From the NCBI RefSeq assembly GCF_019550795.1, contig NZ_CP080545.1:2762001-2826000 (forward strand): a stretch of 64,000 nt of DNA, read 5' to 3'. A program made the position numbers and the translations under genes. Of the stretch, positions 16,139 to 24,719 are shown piece by piece; the first letter of the stretch is position 1; each line of letters starts with the position of its first letter. The notes under the pieces are model-generated. The model worked only from the letters and a program-made list of their open reading frames with translations. It did not search any database and was not told where the DNA came from. The stretch is from Paenibacillus sp. sptzw28 (GTDB lineage: Bacteria; Bacillota; Bacilli; Paenibacillales; Paenibacillaceae).

Positions 16139-18349
16139 ATGCAAACCGACGGAAATCAACAAACAACCCTGCAAATAACGGGAATGACGTGCGCGGCTTG
16201 CGCCAATCGGATTGAAAAAGGGTTGAATAAACTGGAAGGCGTCCATCACGCGTCAGTGAACTTCGCGCTTGAAACGGCGAGTGTTGAATTCTCGTCATCG
16301 GGCGTTGATGTTGCCGGTATGATACACAAGGTCGAACAGCTCGGGTATAAGGCGAAGCTGAAGGAGGAAATTGATGATTCCGGCGCACGCAGAGAGGAAA
16401 TACTGCGTAATCAGAAGCGCAAGCTGCTTGCTTCATCGCTGCTCTCCCTTCCGCTCCTGTGGGCGATGGTCGGACATTTCTCCTTCACCGCATGGATTCC
16501 GGTGCCGGAGCTGTTTATGAATCCCTGGTTTCAGCTTATTCTGGCCACTCCCGTCCAGTTTATCATCGGATGGCCATTTTATACAGGCGCATATAAAGCC
16601 TTGCGCAATGGGAGCGCGAATATGGATGTGCTCGTAGCGCTTGGGACCTCCGCCGCTTACTTCTACAGCCTATATATGACGATTCGGTCCACCGGCAGCC
16701 ATCATCAGATTGAGCTCTATTACGAAACAAGCTCAATCCTGATCACGCTGATTCTGCTTGGCAAGCTCTTCGAATTGCTGGCCAAAGGCCGTACCTCCGA
16801 AGCGATTAAATCGCTGATGGGATTACAAGCCAAGACCGCGCGAATAATGCGGGAGGGGCTGGAAGTGAGCGTCCCGGTTGAAGAAGTTGTTGCCGGAGAC
16901 ATATTCATCGTCAAGCCGGGCGAGAAAATCCCCGTTGACGGCGAAGTGATGGAAGGTTTATCTGCTGTTGACGAATCGATGCTTACCGGTGAGAGTGTCC
17001 CGGTAGAGAAGCATGCGGGCCTCGCGGTTATCGGAGCTACGATTAACAAAAACGGGGTGCTGAAGGCCAGAGCCACCAAAGTGGGCAAAGAGACTGCTTT
17101 AGCCCAGATCATTAAAGTTGTTGAAGAAGCGCAGGGCTCCAAAGCGCCGATCCAACGGGTTGCCGACGTTATTTCCGGTATATTCGTCCCGATCGTCGTC
17201 GTCATTGCTGCAGCAGCCTTGTTAATCTGGTATTTCGTGGCCGAACCAGGCAATTTCCCCGGAGCGCTTGAGAAGGCTATTGCGATTCTTGTTATTGCTT
17301 GCCCCTGCGCGTTGGGGCTAGCCACTCCGACATCAATTATGGCAGGCTCCGGGCGGGCAGCCGAGCTCGGTATTCTGTTCAAGGGCGGCGAGCATCTGGA
17401 AGCGGTGCACCGGATTAACACCATTCTGCTTGATAAGACAGGTACGGTCACGAAGGGAAAGCCGGAGCTTACGGATATCCAAGTCGAAGCATCGTGGAAC
17501 CGCGAACAGCTGCTCAGCTGGATCGGATCGGCCGAGCGTAATTCAGAGCATCCGCTTGCGGAAGCGATTGTTCAGGGAATTGAAGCTCAAGGAATCGCGC
17601 TCCAGCAACCCGGCTCGTTCCAAGCTATCCCGGGCTTCGGAATTCAAGCGTCGGTTGAAGGCAATGAACTGTTGATCGGCACGCGCAAGCTGATGGGCCA
17701 ACACGATATTTCGCTCGGGCATGCCCTCGAAGAAATGGTCAGACTGGAAGAGCAGGGGAAGACCGCGATGCTGGTAGCGGTGAACGGGCGGTATGCGGCG
17801 ACGATAGCAGTGGCGGATACGATAAAGGATACGTCCCGGAAGGCTGTGTCCCGATTGCAGGAAATGGGGCTTCGCGTTATTATGATTACCGGCGATAACG
17901 AGCGGACCGCCAGAGCGATCGCCTCTGAAGCAGGGATAGAACATGTTCTCGCTGAAGTTCTTCCCGAGGGTAAAGCAGCCGAGGTGAAGAAGCTCCAAGC
18001 GGGCGGCAGTAAGGTGGCTATGGTTGGCGACGGCATCAATGATGCGCCTGCTCTGGCAACTGCGGATATCGGAATGGCCATCGGCACCGGAACGGATGTG
18101 GCGATGGAAGCGGCAGACGTAACCCTCATGCGCGGAGATTTGAACAGTATACCCGATGCGATTCTAATGAGTAAGAGAACAATGGTCAATATCAAACAAA
18201 ATTTGTTTTGGGCGCTAGCATACAACGTTATCGGCATACCTGTGGCGGCAAGCGGATTTCTGGCGCCTTGGCTAGCCGGAGCAGCAATGGCGCTCAGCTC
18301 GGTATCCGTTGTGCTGAACGCTCTCCGTCTTCAGCGGGTCAAATTGTAA
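16139..18349 (+). CDS. copA: Copper-exporting P1B-type ATPase CopA
   Basis: The 736-residue P1B-1 ATPase has one N-terminal HMA domain (Cys18/Cys21 in GMTCAAC), about eight membrane helices, the transport motif Cys388-Pro-Cys390 (ACPCALG), the phosphorylated Asp432 in DKTGT, the SEHPLAEA motif and the [10 protein letters not shown] hinge. It pumps Cu(I) out of the cytoplasm. Many Bacillus CopA proteins carry two HMA domains; this one has a single domain. Its own CsoR operator lies 37 nt upstream, so it should be copper-induced with csoR-copZ. A putative metal-handling lipoprotein gene follows 32 nt later. Confidence 0.95.
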   Translation: MQTDGNQQTTLQITGMTCAACANRIEKGLNKLEGVHHASVNFALETASVEFSSSGVDVAGMIHKVEQLGYKAKLKEEIDDSGARREEILRNQKRKLLASSLLSLPLLWAMVGHFSFTAWIPVPELFMNPWFQLILATPVQFIIGWPFYTGAYKALRNGSANMDVLVALGTSAAYFYSLYMTIRSTGSHHQIELYYETSSILITLILLGKLFELLAKGRTSEAIKSLMGLQAKTARIMREGLEVSVPVEEVVAGDIFIVKPGEKIPVDGEVMEGLSAVDESMLTGESVPVEKHAGLAVIGATINKNGVLKARATKVGKETALAQIIKVVEEAQGSKAPIQRVADVISGIFVPIVVVIAAAALLIWYFVAEPGNFPGALEKAIAILVIACPCALGLATPTSIMAGSGRAAELGILFKGGEHLEAVHRINTILLDKTGTVTKGKPELTDIQVEASWNREQLLSWIGSAERNSEHPLAEAIVQGIEAQGIALQQPGSFQAIPGFGIQASVEGNELLIGTRKLMGQHDISLGHALEEMVRLEEQGKTAMLVAVNGRYAATIAVADTIKDTSRKAVSRLQEMGLRVIMITGDNERTARAIASEAGIEHVLAEVLPEGKAAEVKKLQAGGSKVAMVGDGINDAPALATADIGMAIGTGTDVAMEAADVTLMRGDLNSIPDAILMSKRTMVNIKQNLFWALAYNVIGIPVAASGFLAPWLAGAAMALSSVSVVLNALRLQRVKL

Positions 18350-18381
18350 AAATTTGAAGGTGAAATTTGGAGGTCTCTAAT

Positions 18382-19254
18382 ATGAAACGATTTGCTTTGG
18401 TAATGCTGGCTGCAGCTTTAATTCTGATGACCGCATGCTCTACGTCGACTAACCATGAGACAAAACATGGGACAAATCATGGGACAAATCATGGGGAGGG
18501 CGGCAGTAAGACGGGAAATGCGGGTCATGAAGCCGGCGGGGAGCATGCGAACGCAGGGGCGGAAGTGCACACAGAAGCTGCATGGAAGCTTTCGGAAGAA
18601 CAAGTCCAGCCGAATTCCGATACGACCATTGATGTCCAGATCAATGACGATAACGGTAAGCCGGTCGACAATTTCGACATTAGCCATGAGAAGCAGATGC
18701 ATCTGATTGTGGTAAGCAAGGATTTATCGTTCTTCAACCACATACACCCGGAGTACAAAGGAAACGGCCGCTTTGAGGTCAAGACCCGGTTCCCGGCCGC
18801 AGGAGAGTATAAGCTGATTGCGGATTATGTTCCTACCGGAGGTTCGGCGACGAACAAAAGCACCTGGATTACCGTTAAAGGTACTGCGCCCGATATGAAA
18901 CCGATCAAGCCGGATCAGGAATTGGTAAAAAGCGTAGACGGCGTGGAAGCGACGCTTGCATACGAGCATTTGGTGGCGGGAACGGATTTGAACCTGACCT
19001 TCCGTATGGTTGATTCGAAGTCGAAGAAGCCGGTTACGGATTTGGAGCCTTATCTCGGAGCGGTCGGACATGTGGTTATCATGAGCGCGGATGCGGGAGA
19101 ATATCTCCACGTGCATCCGTCGGATGATAAGTCGAAAGGCCCGGATGCCAAGTTTATGACGAACTTCCCGCAAAGCGGCGTATACAAAGTGTGGGGCCAG
19201 TTCCAGCGCAACGGGAAGACGTTCATTGTCCCTTTTGTAATCGATGTCCCGTGA
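18382..19254 (+). CDS. His-rich extracytoplasmic lipoprotein of the copper operon
   Basis: The 290-residue protein has a lipobox LMTAC near residue 18-22. The mature N-terminus is a His/Gly/Asn repeat (HGTNHGTNHGE, then HEAGGEHANAG) that would bind soft metals. Two similar beta-sandwich domains follow (about 65-165 and 180-290), each with a MHLIVVSKDLSFFNHIHPE or GHVVIMSADAGEYLHVHPS motif, resembling YtkA-like domains. It may bind or detoxify copper outside the membrane (inference from motif and position). RBS TTGGAGGTC precedes ATG 18382, which is chosen over the in-frame ATG-like start at 18367. It lies 32 nt after copA with no terminator between. Confidence 0.75.
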   Translation: MKRFALVMLAAALILMTACSTSTNHETKHGTNHGTNHGEGGSKTGNAGHEAGGEHANAGAEVHTEAAWKLSEEQVQPNSDTTIDVQINDDNGKPVDNFDISHEKQMHLIVVSKDLSFFNHIHPEYKGNGRFEVKTRFPAAGEYKLIADYVPTGGSATNKSTWITVKGTAPDMKPIKPDQELVKSVDGVEATLAYEHLVAGTDLNLTFRMVDSKSKKPVTDLEPYLGAVGHVVIMSADAGEYLHVHPSDDKSKGPDAKFMTNFPQSGVYKVWGQFQRNGKTFIVPFVIDVP

Positions 19255-19332
19255 TGATTCGCTTGCCCTTGACTTCTCGCGTTTCGTTCGGCAATATATA
19301 ATGACATAAAGAAGAAGAGGGGAGGGGAAACG

Positions 19333-19758
19333 ATGGCGGATACCCACATCGTGCAGGAAATGCTCGAAGTCATGTCCCGGAACGGTTGGCGAATCACCGA
19401 CCAGCGTCGAACCCTTGCGCAAATATTTGCTGATGCAGACGGATTCTTGTCGCCCAAAGATGTTTATGACCAAATGAGGGACAAATATCCAGGGGTCAGC
19501 TTCGATACCGTATATCGCAATTTGCGCATGCTCAGTCATATGGGAGCGCTTGAACAGTTTTATTTTATGGAGGGCGGCTTGAAGTTCAAGGGAGGCTGCA
19601 CCCACCACCACCATCATCACTTGATCTGCGTAAACTGCGAGAAGACTGAGACGTTTGATTATTGTCCGATGAATGGAACCCTCAATTTGCCGGGGAATTA
19701 TAAAATCATGAATCACCGTTTTGAGATTTACGGAGTTTGCGAGGATTGCCAGAAATAA
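19333..19758 (+). CDS. Fur family regulator, probably Zur-like
   Basis: The 141-residue protein has the Fur winged helix (NGWRITDQRRTLAQIF, then SFDTVYRNLRML) and the dimerisation domain with structural zinc Cys99/Cys102 (CVNC) and Cys136/Cys139 (CEDC). His91-His96 is a run of six His before the first zinc Cys; sensory sites of Zur and Fur proteins contain His here. The assignment to Zur rather than Fur or PerR rests on the His-rich site and on the nearby YcgQ/YcgR-type genes and is moderate. The RBS is GGGGAGGGGAAACG. A TATAAT-like box is present at 19297-19302. Confidence 0.85.
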   Translation: MADTHIVQEMLEVMSRNGWRITDQRRTLAQIFADADGFLSPKDVYDQMRDKYPGVSFDTVYRNLRMLSHMGALEQFYFMEGGLKFKGGCTHHHHHHLICVNCEKTETFDYCPMNGTLNLPGNYKIMNHRFEIYGVCEDCQK

Positions 19759-19797
19759 AACATCTGTACAAGGAATAAGACATCTTCATTCCAGTTG

Positions 19798-19838
19798 AAA
19801 AGCCTCTCCGCTCGTTTACACGGACGACGAGGCTTTTT
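19798..19838. terminator. Bidirectional terminator between regulator and hydrolase
   Basis: AAAAGCCTC and GAGGCTTTTT form a stem with a long GC-rich loop, with A and T runs on the two sides, so it can serve both the plus-strand regulator and the minus-strand hydrolase gene. Confidence 0.8.
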
Positions 19839-19864
19839 CTATGTGTCGTCCACTATTCGCTCGT

Positions 19865-20842
19865 CTATTGAACCGATAGAAGGAGTATCTCTTTCACCAC
19901 TGTATCAGGCCGGTAGTGATGTAGATAGTGGGACGTTCCCGGTTCGATGATCTGTTTGCCCGAGTTGGACCACGACGGCAGCTGCGCCTCATATTCCTTC
20001 CAAGCCTTGTCGTTACTCAGATGGCCGAAATAATCGGCAGTCAACACCGTTATCGGGACCGGGAGCGGCTTGCCGCCGGCCAGAATCGTTTCGGCATTGT
20101 CACGGCTCAACCGCATTTCGTCAATCATATTACGGTTCCCCGTCTTCATCAAAGTCGATACGCGGTCCAGTTCTTTTAGATCCTCAGGAAGCAGCCGCAA
20201 TCCGTTTCTTTGATCTGCGATCCCTTCGGCAAATCCATTGAAGTGATAGAGCACCCTCACTACACCTGACTTTACCAGAAACCCCTGAATAAGTGGGATC
20301 AACGTAAGGGGCTTTCGCGACGCGTAATACTCCGGGCTGCCGCCTTCCACCAGCACGATCCCCTTCACTTCATCCGGATATTTCTGCGCATATCGGATGG
20401 TTTCCAGCGATCCCAGGGAATGTCCGACGAAAACATATGGCGGCTTTTGCCCGGATACAGTAAGAAGTTCGTGGATTTCCGCCACGATCGTATCGATGTC
20501 TCTCTTCGAAGACGTCGCATCGCTGAATCCGTAACCGAACCTGTCGTAGACGGCATATTTGACGGAGGATTCGAGCCCCTTGTATAACGGATAGAAATCA
20601 ACGTAGGGATTGGCCGTCCCCCATCCTGATGATAATACCACGGTAGTATCCCCTCTACCGCCTGTATACAGATGCATGTTTCGGCCATTTACCTCATACA
20701 GCTTGCCGACCGGGACGAAGGTTTTCTCATCCTGCCGGGAGCCCGCCCACTCATAAATGAATCCCGCGGTCAACATAACGCTCAATGATACGAGCAAGTA
20801 AACCATAATTTTAATAAGGATTTTTCGCCGCAGCTTCATCAT
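19865..20842 (-). CDS. Membrane-anchored alpha/beta hydrolase
   Basis: The 325-residue protein has an N-terminal membrane anchor or uncleaved signal (about residues 9-32) and an alpha/beta-hydrolase domain outside the membrane. Visible motifs are SSGWGTANPY (oxyanion region), DRFGYGFSD, the nucleophile elbow GHSLGS and a late His in TSHYLHHYRPD. The acid is likely the Asp in LTADYFG. It probably hydrolyses an ester or amide of unknown nature. ATG 20842 and the next codon ATG are both possible starts. It is a single gene between two terminators. Confidence 0.8.
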   Translation of the reverse strand: MMKLRRKILIKIMVYLLVSLSVMLTAGFIYEWAGSRQDEKTFVPVGKLYEVNGRNMHLYTGGRGDTTVVLSSGWGTANPYVDFYPLYKGLESSVKYAVYDRFGYGFSDATSSKRDIDTIVAEIHELLTVSGQKPPYVFVGHSLGSLETIRYAQKYPDEVKGIVLVEGGSPEYYASRKPLTLIPLIQGFLVKSGVVRVLYHFNGFAEGIADQRNGLRLLPEDLKELDRVSTLMKTGNRNMIDEMRLSRDNAETILAGGKPLPVPITVLTADYFGHLSNDKAWKEYEAQLPSWSNSGKQIIEPGTSHYLHHYRPDTVVKEILLLSVQ

Positions 20843-20973
20843 AGCGATCCGATCAGACCTCCGATCCTCATACGAGTGCCTTACGATCGTTATGTTACAC
20901 TAAGAAGCTGGAGGGAAAACCAGCCAGAAGACGGAGATTTGCCCAGACCCCGGCCTAGTTCCGGCGTGTAAAA

Positions 20974-21012
20974 CCAAAAAAATCCCGCGCACCGAAATGA
21001 CGGAGGCGGGCT
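20974..21012 (-). terminator. Rho-independent terminator of the ycgRQ-type operon
   Basis: Reading the minus strand, CCCGCCTCC...GGTGCGCGGG forms a hairpin followed by ATTTTTTTGG. It lies 15 nt past the stop of the TIGR03943-family gene. Confidence 0.75.
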
Positions 21013-21026
21013 GTAGTCCAAGGCTA

Positions 21027-22034
21027 CTATCCGAAATCGTAGTCAGGATACACGTAAGGGTCATCGGCCGGCTTAATCTTCTCGATTTTATCGGCTTTGA
21101 GCAGAATAATCTCCTGACCGTTGTATGTGGTTTTGCTTACCGTTCCGGTCATATTGAGCCAGCTATCCTTATCATAATGGTTCGCTTCGGGGAAATCGAC
21201 CATCACCCCGTAAGGAAGCGCATCGGCCGTACAGCACTGAACCGCGAAGCGGCCAAGAATAAACTGATTTTCTTTCAACGTATCATCCCGGTAGACGAAA
21301 CCTTTAATCGATAATTTTTTGCCTATGAAATTATCCAGATAAAGGTCGACAGCCGTCAACGTTTCCATGTAATTCTTTTCTTTCACCTCTACGACGGGCT
21401 GCTTGTATAGCTGTATGCCCAGTTTGGCGTAGGCTTCGGTAAACTCATCGCCGGGGAACAGTTTCTCAAGCTTGGCATCCCCGCTGCCAGGTGACTGCTG
21501 CTTTGCAGCGCTTTGGCCCGGACTGCCAGCATCCGGGGTTGATATCACTGCGGCGCCGGACGTATTCGTTGTGACGCTTGCGGACGCATAGGCGACTTCC
21601 GCGGAAGCAGACTGGCTTTCCTTCTGCTTAATGACGGATGAGGCACTAAGGTTAAATCCTTTATTGGCGGCCATGCTGCTGCCGATCGTCGTATCCGGTG
21701 TGAAGAATACCGCGGCCAGCGGAATGACGAAGAGTCCGTAAACAAGCAAATTCCGCCCGAGCGAATGCGGCGCGGGATCATGCTCGCAACTGCAGCCTTC
21801 CTCCGGCTCCTCTTCCTGCCGGTTCCACAGCCGAAACGCATGATAGATCTGGATCACCGCAACAAGATAGAGTCCGAGCGAAGCCAGTTTTACATATATC
21901 GTCATGCGCGGGGCGATATAAAGTGTCAGATTGTTCGTGAGCTGCAGATGAGCGATGTAGAAGGCAATGCTTCCCAGTATAAGCGCGCGAATGACATGAT
22001 GAACGATTAATCGGCGTTCAGTCCGATCTTCCAT
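21027..22034 (-). CDS. TIGR03943/DUF1980 family membrane protein (YcgQ-like)
   Basis: The 335-residue protein has four predicted membrane helices in the first about 130 residues (for example ALILGSIAFYIAHLQL and LGLYLVAVIQIYHAF), with a Cys/His-containing loop EEGCSCEHD. A Ser/Ala-rich linker follows, then a C-terminal soluble domain with VRRC-equivalent FAVQCCTADALPYGVMVDFPE. The family is regularly found beside the YcgR permease. ATG 22034 with AAGGAGG 8 nt upstream is preferred to the GTG at 22043. It lies 16 nt after the permease gene, so both are co-transcribed. The function is uncertain; a link to metal homeostasis is inferred from context. Confidence 0.8.
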   Translation of the reverse strand: MEDRTERRLIVHHVIRALILGSIAFYIAHLQLTNNLTLYIAPRMTIYVKLASLGLYLVAVIQIYHAFRLWNRQEEEPEEGCSCEHDPAPHSLGRNLLVYGLFVIPLAAVFFTPDTTIGSSMAANKGFNLSASSVIKQKESQSASAEVAYASASVTTNTSGAAVISTPDAGSPGQSAAKQQSPGSGDAKLEKLFPGDEFTEAYAKLGIQLYKQPVVEVKEKNYMETLTAVDLYLDNFIGKKLSIKGFVYRDDTLKENQFILGRFAVQCCTADALPYGVMVDFPEANHYDKDSWLNMTGTVSKTTYNGQEIILLKADKIEKIKPADDPYVYPDYDFG

Positions 22035-22050
22035 AGGTAGCACCTCCTTA

Positions 22051-23100
22051 TTATAAATTCGGCCACAGCTCTCCGACGGCCACCGAGCCTACGAATACCA
22101 CCACTGTTACGAGCAGGATAAGCCGAAATACAAAGCGTGAACGAAAGGTGGACAACATCATAAGCGTGTTTTTGAAGTCGACCATCGGTCCGAACACCAG
22201 AAAAGCGAGCAGCGCCCCCTTGGGGAAAATACCGCTGAACGATGCGGCCACAAAGGCATCGGAGGTAGAGCATAATGATATAAGGTAGGCAAAACCCATC
22301 ATCAGCAGATGAGATCCAAGGGCGCCGCCGCTCAACGAGACAAGCTGTTCGCGGCTAATGAATGTCTGGATTACAGCGGTGAGGAAAGCGCCAATCATCA
22401 AGTATTTGCCCATCTCAAAAAATTCGTCCGACGCGTGGGTGAACACGGCCAGCAGCCGGTTTCCCGGTTTATGATTATGCGAGTGATTGTGATCATGTTG
22501 GTGGTTGGAGTGATCATGCCGATTATGTTCAAGGTGATGTTTTAAAGGGTTCTTACGGACCGTATAATACAGGACTATTCCGATTATCAATGCAACGACA
22601 AACGCCAAGCCGATACGGAAATAGCCCATCTGATGGTCCGTCCGGAAAGCCATGAACGTCGCCGCAAAGGTCACCGGGTTAATAATGGGAGCCGCCAATA
22701 TGTAAGTGATTCCGATGTAGACGGGCATGCCCTTGCTGATCAAACGGCGGACGATCGGAATCATGCCGCACTCGCAAACAGGCAGCAGTATGCCGAGCAG
22801 ACAGGCGTAGACGACTCCAAGCACCGGGTTTCGCGGAATGAACCGCTGAAGCCGCTCTTCCGAAATGTATAAGTGAAGAACGGATGATATGATAACCCCC
22901 AGGAGAATGAACGGGAGCGCCTCCAGAAATATACTCACGAATATCGTCTTGAGACTTTGCAGCTGAGCGGCCGAAATGCCGGATAAGAAGTTAAAGGAGA
23001 TTAAGGAGGCGAGATTGTGTCCCGTCATAACAAACACAATTAAAAATAATAACGCCAGTGTGATCAGATTAAGGCTCCAGCGATAAATCGAATTCGTCAT
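22051..23100 (-). CDS. Permease with His-rich cytoplasmic loop (YcgR/DUF318 family)
   Basis: The 349-residue protein has about eight membrane helices in two blocks, each with the family motifs: LLPVCECGMIPIVRRLISKGMP in the first, SLCSTSDAFVAASFSG in the second. Between the blocks lies a loop packed with His (HHLEHNRHDHS and following residues, at least 12 His in about 25). The family (permease, PF03773) includes transporters for arsenic or organic compounds; the His loop points to a divalent metal such as zinc, but this is inference. RBS GGGAGGACCC precedes ATG 23100. It is divergent from the AraC-type regulator. Confidence 0.85.
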   Translation of the reverse strand: MTNSIYRWSLNLITLALLFLIVFVMTGHNLASLISFNFLSGISAAQLQSLKTIFVSIFLEALPFILLGVIISSVLHLYISEERLQRFIPRNPVLGVVYACLLGILLPVCECGMIPIVRRLISKGMPVYIGITYILAAPIINPVTFAATFMAFRTDHQMGYFRIGLAFVVALIIGIVLYYTVRKNPLKHHLEHNRHDHSNHQHDHNHSHNHKPGNRLLAVFTHASDEFFEMGKYLMIGAFLTAVIQTFISREQLVSLSGGALGSHLLMMGFAYLISLCSTSDAFVAASFSGIFPKGALLAFLVFGPMVDFKNTLMMLSTFRSRFVFRLILLVTVVVFVGSVAVGELWPNL

Positions 23101-23334
23101 ATAACGATGGGTCCTCCCAGATGGTAAGCTTTACGATCAGTATAAAAGATTAGCGCCTCTAGGTAAAGCGAGACCCGGACCTGATAGATTCACTATATGA
23201 TTTATTGCCGGCGGGACTTTATTTTTTATCGTTATACAGTAATTTTCTGTTTCTCAAGGGGGAATAGTTTGATAAAATAAACGGGCGTCAAATTTTAATT
23301 AACAGCTCAGTCATATCAACAGGGAGGGCTTCTT

Positions 23335-24228
23335 TTGTCGTCCGATCCGCTGCTTACTTTTTTATCGCCGCCGCTGCCTTATTTCATAGAATCCAACCGG
23401 AAAACATATTCGCCGGGCGGCAAGCATCCGAACCGCCGTAATATCGGTGTTTTTGATCTGCTCTTCGTTCACAGCGGTACGCTATATATTGGCGAGGAAT
23501 CGCGTACTTGGGCGCTCGGTCCGGGGCAAATGGTCATTCTCCGCCCTGACCGCTGGCATTATCCCGTTAAACCCTGCACGGAGAATACCGTGCTCGACTG
23601 GGTGCATTTTCAGACATCGGGACCTTGGGAAGAGCTGGTCGAGAACAACAGCGGAACGCTTCGGGGCGATTATTATTCCTATGCGATCCGTCTCCCCAAG
23701 ACAATGACGCTCGGGTTTCCCGAGGAAGCCATCTCCTTGTTCGGCAAGCTGCACGAAGCGGCGATGGGTACGTCTCACGCCGCATTCTGGCAGCGGCAGC
23801 AATGGTTTCTGCATTTGCTTCAGCTGTTCGATGAAGGCTGGAGGAGCGATGCCGCCAAAGCTCCGATCGCCGTAGCCGAAGAAGCCGCCGCATATTTGAA
23901 GCTGCATTTCCGGACTTCGGTGACGAACCGGAAGCTTGGCGAAGCGCTTGGGCTGCATCCCAATTACATCGCCCGCTGTATGAGCGAAGTGTTCGACTGC
24001 ACGCCGCAGCAATATTTGCTCTCGTACCGGCTCGACCAGGCCAAGCTGATGCTGCTGAAGACTAATTGGCCGATTTCCCGCATCGCGAATGAAACGGGCT
24101 TTAAACAAACTCCTCATTTCTCGCGGTCGTTCTCCGACCATATCGGTATTACTCCACTGCTTTATCGCAAGCGGTACACAGGCACTTCAATCTCCAAGAA
24201 CGTTTCCAGGCTGGATGCGGAGGAGTAA
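23335..24228 (+). CDS. AraC family transcriptional regulator
   Basis: The 297-residue protein has an N-terminal cupin-like ligand domain (about 30-120, with LLFVHSGTLYIGEE and LGPGQMVILRPDRWHYP) and a C-terminal double helix-turn-helix (about 200-285: GEALGLHPNYIARCMSEVFDCTPQQYLLSYRLDQAK then IARIANETGF-type ISRIANETGFKQTPHFSRSF). It resembles regulators of carbohydrate use in Paenibacillus. The start is TTG 23335 with AGGGAGGG 7 nt upstream; no better start is available. No adjacent target operon is obvious, and the next genes (glg) begin 490 nt away. Confidence 0.85.
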   Translation: MSSDPLLTFLSPPLPYFIESNRKTYSPGGKHPNRRNIGVFDLLFVHSGTLYIGEESRTWALGPGQMVILRPDRWHYPVKPCTENTVLDWVHFQTSGPWEELVENNSGTLRGDYYSYAIRLPKTMTLGFPEEAISLFGKLHEAAMGTSHAAFWQRQQWFLHLLQLFDEGWRSDAAKAPIAVAEEAAAYLKLHFRTSVTNRKLGEALGLHPNYIARCMSEVFDCTPQQYLLSYRLDQAKLMLLKTNWPISRIANETGFKQTPHFSRSFSDHIGITPLLYRKRYTGTSISKNVSRLDAEE

Positions 24229-24256
24229 GAACCTTACAGGCTTATATATTCAAGTG

Positions 24257-24297
24257 AGAGGACCTCAGCGCGCAGCAGCGGCGCCGAGGTCCTTTCC
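24257..24297 (+). terminator. Rho-independent terminator after the AraC gene
   Basis: GAGGACCTC and GAGGTCCTTT form a strong stem enclosing GC-rich CGCGC/GGCGC pairing. The T tract is short (TTTCC), so efficiency is uncertain. Confidence 0.6.
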
Positions 24298-24298
24298 A

Positions 24299-24719
24299 TG
24301 TTCGGGCATGTTTGGGCCGGACTCCCTTATGCAGCGAGCGTTTGCGTATCTTTGAAACTGGGAACCAAATACAGAAGCGACTCTTGTATTTTGATTGCAA
24401 TTCCCGGGTTTTGGTTAATGATGCCTGAGGAATCCATATTTGGTACGCGAACAAGCGCAGATTTGAAATGCTTTCATTTATAAATCCGGCACAATTGGCA
24501 TTAATTTTTCAGCGTCCGGACGTATATAGTAGATTAAAGCTTGTATTTTTTGCCTTTCAGTTCCAGGGTAAAAAGCCCGGAAACAAACGAAATTTTCAGA
24601 AAATAGAGTGCCAACCAATTGACGAAAGGTGTATAATGAAGGAAATATCGCGCAATCGCAGCAATAATCTTGACAACGGCCTATCATAACCATCCTTATA
24701 TGGGAGGTGCTTGCTACTT
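24299..24719 (+). other. Gene-free leader region before the glycogen operon
   Basis: About 420 nt without a convincing gene on either strand. It contains an imperfect palindrome around 24464-24476 (TGAAATGCTTTCA), a TATAAT at 24632-24637, and a perfect TTGACA at 24670-24675 whose best -10 partner (TTATAT at 24696) has a long 20-nt spacer. One of these should drive glgB, but I cannot place the promoter with confidence. Confidence 0.5.

Noticed and set aside
19600..19620. Six consecutive His codons in the Fur-type gene, looking like an engineered tag
   Set aside because: It lies internally just before the zinc Cys pair where this family naturally carries His ligands.
18724..19716. 330-codon open frame on the minus strand across the copper lipoprotein and Fur-type genes
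   Set aside because: It crosses two well-supported plus-strand genes, has no RBS and a composition typical of an antisense shadow.
23101..23160. TTTACGATCAGTATAAA near the permease start as a Zur box
   Set aside because: Only one half-site resembles the Zur consensus; no inverted repeat of the right spacing.
24464..24476. TGAAATGCTTTCA palindrome upstream of glgB resembling a CcpA cre site
   Set aside because: It is 13 nt with a three-base centre; the cre core needs 14 nt with a central CG pair, so it is one base short and lacks CG.
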